From: Niastella soli | GTDB lineage: Bacteria; Bacteroidota; Bacteroidia; Chitinophagales; Chitinophagaceae | Length of the DNA: 64,000 bases | Assembly: GCF_017742245.1 (NCBI RefSeq) | Contig: NZ_JAGHKO010000017.1 | Coordinates: 62,001 to 126,000, forward strand | Reading direction: 5' to 3' | Part shown: positions 8,843 to 14,924 of the stretch, one piece after another | Position numbering within the stretch: position 1 is the stretch's first letter | Layout: every line of letters starts with the position of its first letter | Program-made: the position numbers and the translations under genes | Notes under the pieces: model-generated | The model's database searches: none | What the model was told of the DNA's origin: nothing | What the model saw: the letters and a program-made list of their open reading frames with translations, nothing else

Positions 8843-10120
8843 TCAGGGCATTACCGTTACTTTTTTTCCTGTTATGGATGTTTTTATGCCACCTGCTTTT
8901 TCAAGCATTTGAAGCACCTGCGAAATATTTACATTACGCGATATAGCGCCGGCAAAATGCAGGGTAATGTTCCCTTTGTATTCCACTTCCACATCATACC
9001 AACGAGTGATCTGTCGCATCACGGTTTGTATAGTGGCCCCATTAAACTGGAAAGCACCGTTTTTCCAGGCCATTACTTCTTCTACATCAGCTGTCTGAAC
9101 CGGGATGACCTGGGATGATTGGAATGAATGAGATACGGATGCCTGTTCGCCGGGTTTTAGTATAGCTGACGCAGCATCTTTTTTTATCTTTACTGATCCC
9201 TCCAGTAATGTAGTTTTGATGGACGCTTCATCATTATAAGCATTTATATTAAAATGAGTGCCCATTACTTCTACCGACCCCAGCCGGCCTCCTCCGCCAG
9301 CTGGCGAAGAGGAGAAATAAACAGTAAATGGCATCTTTTGCCCTGAGCGGAGTCGAAGGGGCATTACTTCAAAGTAAACTTCACCGGTAATCTCTACGGT
9401 CCGTTCGTTACCGGTAAAGGCGGTGGGAAAACGAATGGATGAGGAGGCATTCAACCATACCAAACTTCCATCGGGCAGGGCCAGTTGGTATTGTCCGCCC
9501 CGCGGAGTGCTGAGCACGTTATAGGTCAGTGGTGAGTGGTGAGTGGTGAGTGGGTTCCCGCTGCTTTTGGCAGTCTGATTATATAATAATTGTCCGTCGT
9601 TCAGCTTTACCACCTGTGTATTGCCTTGTTGGGCCAGCGCGCCGGATTGGGCGCTGTCGAGAATTATGGTAGCGCCATTATCCAATGTAAGCATAGCTTT
9701 GTTACCACCAGGTTGTACATCGTTTTGTAGCGGGCTTTCAGGTTGTACCTGTACTACAGGCGGTTTTGGCTGAATTGCCGGACTGCTTAACCAGATATAA
9801 GCGCCTGTACCAAGCAGTAGTATAATAGCTGCCGCAACCAGCCACCAGCGGTTGCGCCGGATGTAATGAGTTGGTTTTTCAGCCGGCGCTTCCGTTTCCA
9901 GGATCGACTGTAACCGCAGCGACAGCCGCTCTCTGAGCAGTTCATCAACGGGACGAACGGCATCCTGTTGGGTAGCCAGCTGCCGTTCTATCAATTCATC
10001 TGCCTGCTGCTTATAGGCCTCATCTTTTAATAAGACCATCAACTGATCAACCTCTTCCCCGGAACAGGTATTGTCCAGGTATTTTTGGAACAGGTTGGCA
10101 AATAACAGGGAGTTGTCCAA
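8843..10120 (-). CDS. FecR family anti-sigma factor
   Basis: 425 aa with a cytoplasmic N-terminal sigma-binding part (residues 1-88), one membrane helix (WWLVAAAIILLLGTGAYIW, about 92-110), a periplasmic FecR domain (STPRGGQYQLALPDGSLVWL, ASSSIRFP, RTVEITGEVYFEV, GTHFNINAY, TLLEGSV) and a C-terminal STN-binding DUF4974 domain (FQFNGATIQTVMRQITRWYDVEV). It holds the ECF sigma factor until the STN domain of SusC signals. Odd: the FecR domain is enlarged by three short low-complexity insertions (residues 189-199, 254-261 and 270-281) that match small repeats in the DNA at 9524-9551, 9341-9360 and 9288-9314. The family usually lacks these segments. Confidence 0.93.
   Translation of the reverse strand: MDNSLLFANLFQKYLDNTCSGEEVDQLMVLLKDEAYKQQADELIERQLATQQDAVRPVDELLRERLSLRLQSILETEAPAEKPTHYIRRNRWWLVAAAIILLLGTGAYIWLSSPAIQPKPPVVQVQPESPLQNDVQPGGNKAMLTLDNGATIILDSAQSGALAQQGNTQVVKLNDGQLLYNQTAKSSGNPLTTHHSPLTYNVLSTPRGGQYQLALPDGSLVWLNASSSIRFPTAFTGNERTVEITGEVYFEVMPLRLRSGQKMPFTVYFSSSPAGGGGRLGSVEVMGTHFNINAYNDEASIKTTLLEGSVKIKKDAASAILKPGEQASVSHSFQSSQVIPVQTADVEEVMAWKNGAFQFNGATIQTVMRQITRWYDVEVEYKGNITLHFAGAISRNVNISQVLQMLEKAGGIKTSITGKKVTVMP
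9288..9314. repeat. Imperfect palindrome inside the FecR gene
   Basis: CCTCCTCCGCCAG meets CTGGCGAAGAGGAG around a CAGCTG centre. In frame it codes for FecR residues about 270-281, placed between two conserved strands (FTVYF and SVEVMGTHF). Similar TCCGCC/GGCGGA palindromes occur at 10332-10348 and 46371-46386. Confidence 0.6.
9341..9360. repeat. Short repeat CCCTGAGCGGAGTCGAAGGG inside the FecR gene
   Basis: This 20-mer, with complementary CCCT/AGGG-like ends, is a dispersed intergenic repeat I recall from Bacteroidota genomes. Here it codes PLRLRSGQ (FecR residues 254-261), between EVYFEV and MPFTVYF, where the family has a short loop. Confidence 0.6.
9524..9551. repeat. Four tandem 7-bp units (GGTSAGT) inside the FecR gene
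   Basis: GGTCAGT at 9524-9530 then three exact GGTGAGT units to 9551. They code for PLTTHHSPLT (residues about 190-199). The unit is not a multiple of three, so gain or loss of one unit would shift the FecR reading frame. Confidence 0.75.
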
Positions 10121-10190
10121 TATGTAATTTTAATAAAGACGCGCGGCGGAGAAAAAGTATCGGTCGGTCTTTAAAAATATTATTGGGCCC

Positions 10191-10252
10191 GACCTGTAAG
10201 GTTCGTCATAGGGTCTTGAACAATTAAGAAGATCAATCGAACCTGACAGGTC
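10191..10252 (+). repeat. 62-bp palindrome-ended repeat, copy 1
   Basis: Begins GACCTGTAAGGT and ends ACCTGACAGGTC, the same ends and the same 62-bp length as the copies at 18126, 18209 and 18291. The inner bases also match the inverted copy at 18291-18352 (GGTTCGTCAT near the left end). It lies between the sigma and FecR genes. Confidence 0.85.
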
Positions 10253-10331
10253 ATTTGCTTTTAATAATATAGACCTTTCCCGATTTATCGGGCTGCAACT
10301 TAGCCACTACTAATGCAAGCTCAAATGATGC

Positions 10332-10348
10332 ATCCGCCAAAGGTGGAT
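10332..10348. repeat. Small palindrome ATCCGCC-AAA-GGTGGAT
   Basis: Seven-base arms around AAA, 11 bp after the stop of the sigma factor gene on its strand. No T-run, so not a standard terminator; related in sequence to the palindromes at 9288 and 46371. Confidence 0.45.
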
Positions 10349-10358
10349 CAGTCAGCTG

Positions 10359-10970
10359 TTATTTGCGGTCCCAAAGATAAAAAAGGGCTACGCTGATGGT
10401 TGTTATTTCATAATGTTTGGAAACGTAAGTGCGGATGGCTTCCCGGGCATTTGCCATATGATCTTTCAGGGTAGAAAGGGAGATACCCATTATTTCACTG
10501 GCCTCTTTGTAAGAGCAGCCTTCGATCTTGCATAATTCAAAGGCCCGGCGGCGTTGCTGAGGTAATGATCTGATGGCTTTTTGCAGAATGTCGGCATTTT
10601 CTCGATTCAGCAAGGCCTCTTCAATATAACTGTATTCATAGGAAGCAGCAGCCTTGATGGTCGCATAGAGGTGATGATCGCGGTCGAGTTTGCGGAAAAA
10701 GTCATACACCCGGTTCCTGCTGGCCGCAAACAAATATGCGCCAAAGCTGGTATCTATCTGGATAGTTTCTCGTTTTTGCCAGATGCGGGAAAAGATATCC
10801 TGCACCAACTCTTCAGCCGTTAACTCATCCTTTACAAGCGCCAGGATATTATAATACAACCGTTCTGCATACGCCTGGTATAAAAGCGTAAATGCCGCCC
10901 CACTGCCGGTCTGTAATTGCACCAGCAAGGCGCGTTCTTCATCTGGTAGTATGGGTCCCGAGGTTAACAA
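10359..10970 (-). CDS. ECF RNA polymerase sigma-70 factor (FecR-controlled, Bacteroidota type)
   Basis: 203 aa. Region 2 is at about residues 25-95 (AFTLLYQAYAERLYYNILALV, ELTAEELVQDIFSRIWQKRE, SFGAYLFAASRNRVYDFFRK) and region 4 at about 125-190 (ADILQKAIRSLPQQRRRAFEL, SYKEASEIMGISLSTLKDHM). The order sigma-FecR-SusC/SusD is the standard sigma/anti-sigma/transducer arrangement for sensing and importing one particular glycan. Its promoter probably uses the TACATTTG box at 10990-10997. The FecR gene follows after 238 bp that hold a 62-bp repeat, a larger gap than usual. Confidence 0.93.
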   Translation of the reverse strand: MLTSGPILPDEERALLVQLQTGSGAAFTLLYQAYAERLYYNILALVKDELTAEELVQDIFSRIWQKRETIQIDTSFGAYLFAASRNRVYDFFRKLDRDHHLYATIKAAASYEYSYIEEALLNRENADILQKAIRSLPQQRRRAFELCKIEGCSYKEASEIMGISLSTLKDHMANAREAIRTYVSKHYEITTISVALFYLWDRK

Positions 10971-10989
10971 GGAATCGCTTTCAGTAAGT

Positions 10990-10997
10990 CAAATGTA
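10990..10997 (-). promoter_or_regulatory. Candidate -7 box (TACATTTG) of the sigma factor gene
   Basis: Exact match to the Bacteroidota -7 consensus TAnnTTTG, 19 bp before the ATG at 10970. A -33 TTTG occurs upstream only at non-standard spacing (11 bp), so the call rests on the -7 box. Confidence 0.45.
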
Positions 10998-11120
10998 ATA
11001 AAAGGTAACAAAGTAATGGATTTTGTACCTATTACCAGAGGGGATTAGAATATTTTATTGCAACCCAGTGTTTTACAAATGTGTTTTTCACATTATTAAA
11101 AGAACCGCTGTCAGCAAGAC

Positions 11121-11558
11121 TTACTGCTGCCCATTCAGGATCTGCATAATTTCCTGCATATGCATCACCAGTTCTTTTTGTTTACTGATGGCCAGCGGAG
11201 AGATGAGTTCATCTACCTGATCGTTTGACGCCCGGTTTAAGGTTTGAAAAACTTTAAGGCCCTTTTCTGACAGTGCCAGCACCGATACCCGGGCATCGGT
11301 AGAGAAGTTCTCTTTATTGATCAATTCATCCTTTTCAAACTTCTTCAAAATACGGCTTACATAACCTTTATCCATATGTAAGGTAGCAACGATCTGAGAG
11401 GCACTTATTTGTTTGGCGGTGTAAATCTCGTACATTATACGTACTTCCGCCAGCGAATAATTGCTATTCAGCAAATGGCCATCGAGCAAACCGATCAACC
11501 GGGTATAGAACCGGTTAAATTCTCTTATGTCCTGTATGAGCTTGGTTTTATCTTTCAT
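11121..11558 (-). CDS. MarR family transcriptional regulator
   Basis: 145 aa, all helical, with the winged-helix core at residues 35-105: YSLAEVRIMYEIYTAKQISA, SQIVATLHMDKGYVSRILKK (recognition helix), then the wing with DARVSVLALSEKG. MarR dimers repress nearby genes and release DNA on binding small aromatic ligands. The gene is 47 bp downstream of a GNAT gene on the same strand. In many bacteria the same two domains are fused in one protein (MarR first, GNAT second); here they are separate and in reverse order, which suggests a functional link. The ATG at 11558 fits the usual MarR N-terminal helix. Confidence 0.9.
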   Translation of the reverse strand: MKDKTKLIQDIREFNRFYTRLIGLLDGHLLNSNYSLAEVRIMYEIYTAKQISASQIVATLHMDKGYVSRILKKFEKDELINKENFSTDARVSVLALSEKGLKVFQTLNRASNDQVDELISPLAISKQKELVMHMQEIMQILNGQQ

Positions 11559-11605
11559 ATACTTGTTGACGTTGACAACAAATTAATGGAAATGGTTTCT
11601 CTGCC

Positions 11606-12106
11606 TTAAACCAGGTGCAGGTCATAACGCCGCTCAGTAAGCTTTTTACCAAAGGAAGTGGAAGGCTTTTCTTCAGTAAGCTTGAATCCGTGACGGAGGT
11701 ATAAGCTGATGGCGGCATCCTGTTCGTCGGTGGTCCACAGATAAGCATCTTTAACCCCGCATTGTTGCATGAATGTAATAAATTCCGTCATCAACTTTTT
11801 TCCCAGCCCGATGCCTCTGTATTCAGGCAGGAAGATAAAGTAGCGCAGTTGCAAAGCGTTTGGACGGTGCTGTGCCAATAGGAAACCCACCCTCCGGCCC
11901 TCGTGTTCACACATCCAGATGCGGTCTTTTTCAGCATCATACTCATGGCCAAACTCGCCCAGGCCGCTAAGCACATACGATTCAAAACTAAGGCCATACC
12001 CGTTCTCTTTTGTATACAGATCTCCATGCAGATAGGCAACATACCCGAGATCACCGGGAAGCAGGGTTGTTCTTATAGAGATCTCATCCAGTGCAATGGT
12101 TCTCAT
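11606..12106 (-). CDS. GNAT family N-acetyltransferase
   Basis: 166 aa. Motif A with the acetyl-CoA loop is FIFLPEYRGIGLGKKLMTEF (residues about 93-112; R-G-x-G-x-G/K pattern), preceded by the strand RRVGFLLAQHRPNALQLRY and followed by GVKDAYLWTTDEQDAAISLY and HGFKLTEEKPS. It transfers acetyl from acetyl-CoA to an unknown amine substrate in the cytoplasm. It is the first gene of a probable two-gene unit with the MarR regulator. Its C-terminal half resembles the GNAT half of MarR-GNAT fusion proteins. Confidence 0.88.
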   Translation of the reverse strand: MRTIALDEISIRTTLLPGDLGYVAYLHGDLYTKENGYGLSFESYVLSGLGEFGHEYDAEKDRIWMCEHEGRRVGFLLAQHRPNALQLRYFIFLPEYRGIGLGKKLMTEFITFMQQCGVKDAYLWTTDEQDAAISLYLRHGFKLTEEKPSTSFGKKLTERRYDLHLV

Positions 12107-12630
12107 AATTTCCTCCTGGGTTATAATTAAGTATTCGTTTTACACAAAGTAAGGAAAATAGGTTGACAATGGCAACTAATTTTACAAACCTGTAAATCCG
12201 GAGTTTTTCCTGTTCCCGCTAAAACCAGCTCTCTTTTTATACAATAATGGATAAATATTAACCTGGAATGAAACACAGGGGGCCCACCCCTACCCCTCCC
12301 AGGAGGGGATCCTTTAAAACAAGCTTTAACTAAACAACATGGAATAATCGATGTTCATTCAAATAGTTGTAGCAGTCGTTTTACATTTTCCCGTTCTATT
12401 TAACAAGGCTGGGACTGGCATTTTACGCCGCTGGACTCTTGTTGAGTAAACAGCTACGCAATAGAACTGCGCATTTCAATTTCCCGTTCTTTATTAAAAA
12501 GTTTATTCTTGCTTTAAAAAGCTGAAATTCAAGCCTCTTTAAGATTATTTGTAAAATTTATTTTGCTACGCAAGTCGGCTGCGCGGCAGCGTGTGCATAT
12601 TTGCAATGTCAACACGATAAAACAAATTTT
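12107..12630. other. Intergenic region upstream of the Ro60 gene
   Basis: 524 bp without a credible ORF. It holds a small palindrome CCCCTCC-CA-GGAGGGG at 12293-12308, of a kind that recurs near 14803-14818, and an AT-rich stretch after 12480 that should carry the Ro60 promoter. CCCGTTCT occurs twice (near 12391 and 12483). I looked for another copy of the downstream Y-RNA motif here and did not find one. Confidence 0.5.
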
Positions 12631-14157
12631 ATGAGATTCAATTTCAGATCAAAAGAGAAAACAGCCCTTAACCACGCAGGTGCAAAAGCTTATACTTTAA
12701 CTCCTGAGATGGAATTGTACTCAGCCATTGCAACCACCATGCTGAACGATACCTTTTATGAAAAAGCAGATGACCGGTTAGCAAGGATAAAAGATCTGAT
12801 GACCAGGGTAAAGACACCATTCATTGCAAAACTGGCTGTATATGCAAGAACGGAAATGAATTTGCGTACCGCCCCTGTTGTACTAGCCACAGAACTGGCT
12901 AAAATTCATAAAGGAAACGACCTGGTTAGAAAAACCGTTGAAATGGTGGTGAAAAGACCTGATGAGATAACAGAGTTATTGGCCTATTATCAAATAGCCA
13001 ATGAAAGAACAGGTATTAAAAAGCTGAACAGGATCTCCAAACAATTGCAAAAGGGTTTGGCGGCCTCCTTCAACAACTTTGATGAATATCAGTTTGCAAA
13101 ATATAACCGTAACACGGCTGTCAAATTACGTGATGCCCTATTCCTTGTTCACCCAAAAGCAAAGGACGAAGCGCAGCAATTGCTTTTCAATAAAATTGTA
13201 AACAATGAACTGGCTGTTCCTTATACCTGGGAAACCGAGTTATCGGCACTGGGTCAACAACCATTTGAATCAGTAATGGCAAAGCAACATGCAGTAAAAG
13301 CCAAATGGGAAGAACTGATCAGCAGCAGGAAGCTGGGTTATATGGCCTTGCTTAGAAACCTGAGAAACATCCTGGAGAGTGACGTAAGTAAAGATCATAT
13401 GCAAATGGTGTATGATCACTTAACCAACCCAACAGCGGTGCGTAATTCAAAACAATTGCCTTTCCGGTTTCTGGCAGCCTACAAAGAGCTGAAGGCTGTA
13501 AACTCAGGTTACACCTCTTATATCATGAAGGCGTTGGAAAATGCATTGATAGCGAGTGTTCAAAACATGAAAGGTTTTGACCTGGGTACAAAAGTGGTTA
13601 TTGCCTGCGACGTATCCGGATCTATGCAACAACCGGTTTCTCCAAAAAGCAAAGTCAATATGTATGATATTGGATTATTGCTTGGTATGCTGTTGCAGGC
13701 CAAATGCGATAATGTGTTGACCGGAATGTTTGGCGATACCTGGAAAATGGTGCCATTGCCTTCTACAGGCATACTGGCCAATGTAGATGCATTCTATCAA
13801 AGAGAAGGGGAAGTGGGTTATTCAACAAATGGATATCTTGTTATAAAAGACCTTATAACTAAAAGATATCTTGCAGATAAGATCATGTTGTTTACCGATA
13901 CGCAAATGTGGGACAGCAATACCAATAACCAGTCGGCAGAAAACACCATTAGCTATCAATGGAATGCTTATAAAAAAATAGCACCCAACGCCAAATTGTA
14001 TGTCTTTGACCTGGCAGGTCATCAACATGTACCACTAAAAGTGGAGCAAAATGGTGTTCATTTGATTGCAGGCTGGAGTGATAAAGTATTTGAAGTGATG
14101 GCAGCCATTGAAAATGGGACCAATGCAATAGATGTAATTGAAAAGATAGCATTATAG
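12631..14157 (+). CDS. rsr: Ro60/TROVE domain RNA-binding protein (bacterial Ro ortholog)
   Basis: 508 aa from ATG 12631 (a TTG ten codons earlier is possible). The N-terminal two thirds form the HEAT-like TROVE ring: LTPEMELYSAIATTML, YEKADDRLARIKDLM, PFIAKLAVYARTEMNLRTAP, then a basic stretch around residues 130-250. The C-terminal third is a von Willebrand A domain with an intact MIDAS (VVIACDVSGSMQQP, D-x-S-x-S; later MLFTDTQMWD). Ro proteins bind Y RNAs on the outside of the ring and misfolded RNA ends in the central hole; bacterial Ro proteins work with PNPase and other nucleases in RNA decay and rRNA maturation. The stop codon is 4 bp before a tandem set of three Y-RNA-like genes, which strongly supports the assignment. 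No rtcB or other RNA-repair gene is adjacent. Confidence 0.93.
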   Translation: MRFNFRSKEKTALNHAGAKAYTLTPEMELYSAIATTMLNDTFYEKADDRLARIKDLMTRVKTPFIAKLAVYARTEMNLRTAPVVLATELAKIHKGNDLVRKTVEMVVKRPDEITELLAYYQIANERTGIKKLNRISKQLQKGLAASFNNFDEYQFAKYNRNTAVKLRDALFLVHPKAKDEAQQLLFNKIVNNELAVPYTWETELSALGQQPFESVMAKQHAVKAKWEELISSRKLGYMALLRNLRNILESDVSKDHMQMVYDHLTNPTAVRNSKQLPFRFLAAYKELKAVNSGYTSYIMKALENALIASVQNMKGFDLGTKVVIACDVSGSMQQPVSPKSKVNMYDIGLLLGMLLQAKCDNVLTGMFGDTWKMVPLPSTGILANVDAFYQREGEVGYSTNGYLVIKDLITKRYLADKIMLFTDTQMWDSNTNNQSAENTISYQWNAYKKIAPNAKLYVFDLAGHQHVPLKVEQNGVHLIAGWSDKVFEVMAAIENGTNAIDVIEKIAL

Positions 14158-14161
14158 CAAT

Positions 14162-14312
14162 AAAAAATTGTAAGTGTCGTAGAATAGGGTTACTTCGACT
14201 ATTAATCGTGAGTGTCGCGGGTTCGATTCCCGCCCATATCGCAAAACGATATGGTAGCTCAGCTGGTAGAGCATCAACCGTACTTTATCCGCTTTTTACC
14301 TTACAATTTTTT
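14162..14312 (+). ncRNA. Y-RNA-like RNA 1 with a circularly permuted tRNA-like domain (YrlA type)
   Basis: The ends pair perfectly over 13 bp (14162-14174 with 14300-14312; AAAAAATTGTAAG against CTTACAATTTTTT), and the T-run can also end transcription. A second helix pairs 14182-14190 with 14282-14290 (one A-C mismatch). Inside it lies a complete tRNA core in permuted order: five-bp anticodon-like stem 14207-14211/14274-14280 (two bulged bases), five-base variable loop GTGTC, T-arm 14217-14233 with loop TTCGATT, seven-bp acceptor stem 14234-14240/14248-14254 closed by GCAAAAC, then T8-A9 (14255-14256) and a D-arm 14257-14272 with loop AGCTGGTA. No anticodon loop exists. This matches the known layout of bacterial YrlA RNAs, in which the tRNA mimic is attached to the Ro-binding stem. 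Confidence 0.88.
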
Positions 14313-14320
14313 ATCGCCGT

Positions 14321-14420
14321 AATACAACAGGTGCCGTTAAAACGGGTTACTTCGCTCCATCCCGTTCGACTCCGGCATGCGCAGCCCCGCCCACTCGTTT
14401 GCCTTTTGCCCTGTTATTAT
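14321..14420 (+). ncRNA. Y-RNA-like RNA 2, diverged, with a degenerate T-arm
   Basis: It aligns to RNA 1 and RNA 3 through GTGCCG...GGGTTACTTCG (14331-14354) and GCCTTTTGCC (14401-14410). The closing stem is 14326-14331 with 14410-14415 (AACAGG/CCTGTT), different in sequence from its sisters but still paired. The inner helix 14340-14347 with 14393-14400 (AAACGGGT/ACTCGTTT, one G-U) is likewise changed on both strands. The apical part contains CCCGTTCGACTCCGG (14361-14375), a T-arm with an intact TTCGACT loop but a broken stem; no D-arm follows. Possibly decaying or specialised. Confidence 0.6.
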
Positions 14421-14440
14421 TTATAAACTGAATTTAAAAT

Positions 14441-14520
14441 ATTGTAAGTGTCGTATGAATAGGGTTACTTCGACTTCCAAATCGCAAACCACACTCTATT
14501 CGCTTTTTACCTTACAATTT
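14441..14520 (+). ncRNA. Y-RNA-like RNA 3, short form without tRNA-like domain
   Basis: Closing stem 14441-14448 with 14511-14518 (ATTGTAAG/CTTACAAT), followed by TTT. The inner helix 14457-14465 with 14493-14501 (GAATAGGGT/ACTCTATTC) has nine pairs including one G-U. The 5' strand GTGTCGTATGAATAGGG plus TTACTTCGAC is nearly identical to RNA 1 (one inserted T), and GCTTTTTACCTTACAATTT on the 3' side is shared. The 27-nt apical loop replaces the tRNA-like domain. This would be a minimal Ro-binding RNA. Confidence 0.75.
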
Positions 14521-14615
14521 CTTATTTCCTACGGATCTGCTGCCTTAGCCGGAAAGAAACGAAATAACAGTATTTAGGAATTTCTGGAGCAAATAAAAAT
14601 TGCTTACAGTCAATG

Positions 14616-14683
14616 GGTTACCCCTTTAACGTTATATATAGGCTTTTACGCCTGTAGTAGTGTTGAGGGGGTAACTTTTTTTT
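14616..14683 (+). terminator. Long stem-loop followed by T8 after the Y-RNA cluster
   Basis: GGTTACCCCTTTAAC (from 14616) is complementary to GTTGAGGGGGTAAC (14662-14675), with a smaller AGGC-TTTTAC-GCCT hairpin in the loop and TTTTTTTT at 14676-14683. It can end any transcript running on from the Ro60 gene and its RNAs. Confidence 0.65.
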
Positions 14684-14924
14684 AATTTTCCCGCCTTGTA
14701 GTGTTTTTGATGTGCCCTCTATTTTGGTATCTATTTTATTTATTGGCAATTTCAAAGCATCCACTAAAATTAACTACCATATGGAACGATTGCTGCCTAC
14801 TGCCCCCTCCCGGGGAGGAAGTACTTTATTATGTCAACCCATTGAAGGCACCTCTCACTCCCCGCCTGCACTTACCCCTTTTAGCGCACCTATCATTTTC
14901 CAAACTAATTAAAACCAATTTAGC

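Noticed and set aside
14217-14272. A normal tRNA gene
   Set aside because: T-arm comes before the D-arm and the acceptor strands are joined by a short loop; there is no anticodon loop. It fits a tRNA-like domain of a Y RNA, not a tRNA.
14341-14375. Match to the CCCTGAGCGGAGTCGAAGGG repeat at CCCGTTCGACTCCGG
   Set aside because: The fit to a tRNA T-arm and the flanking Y-RNA alignment explain it better.
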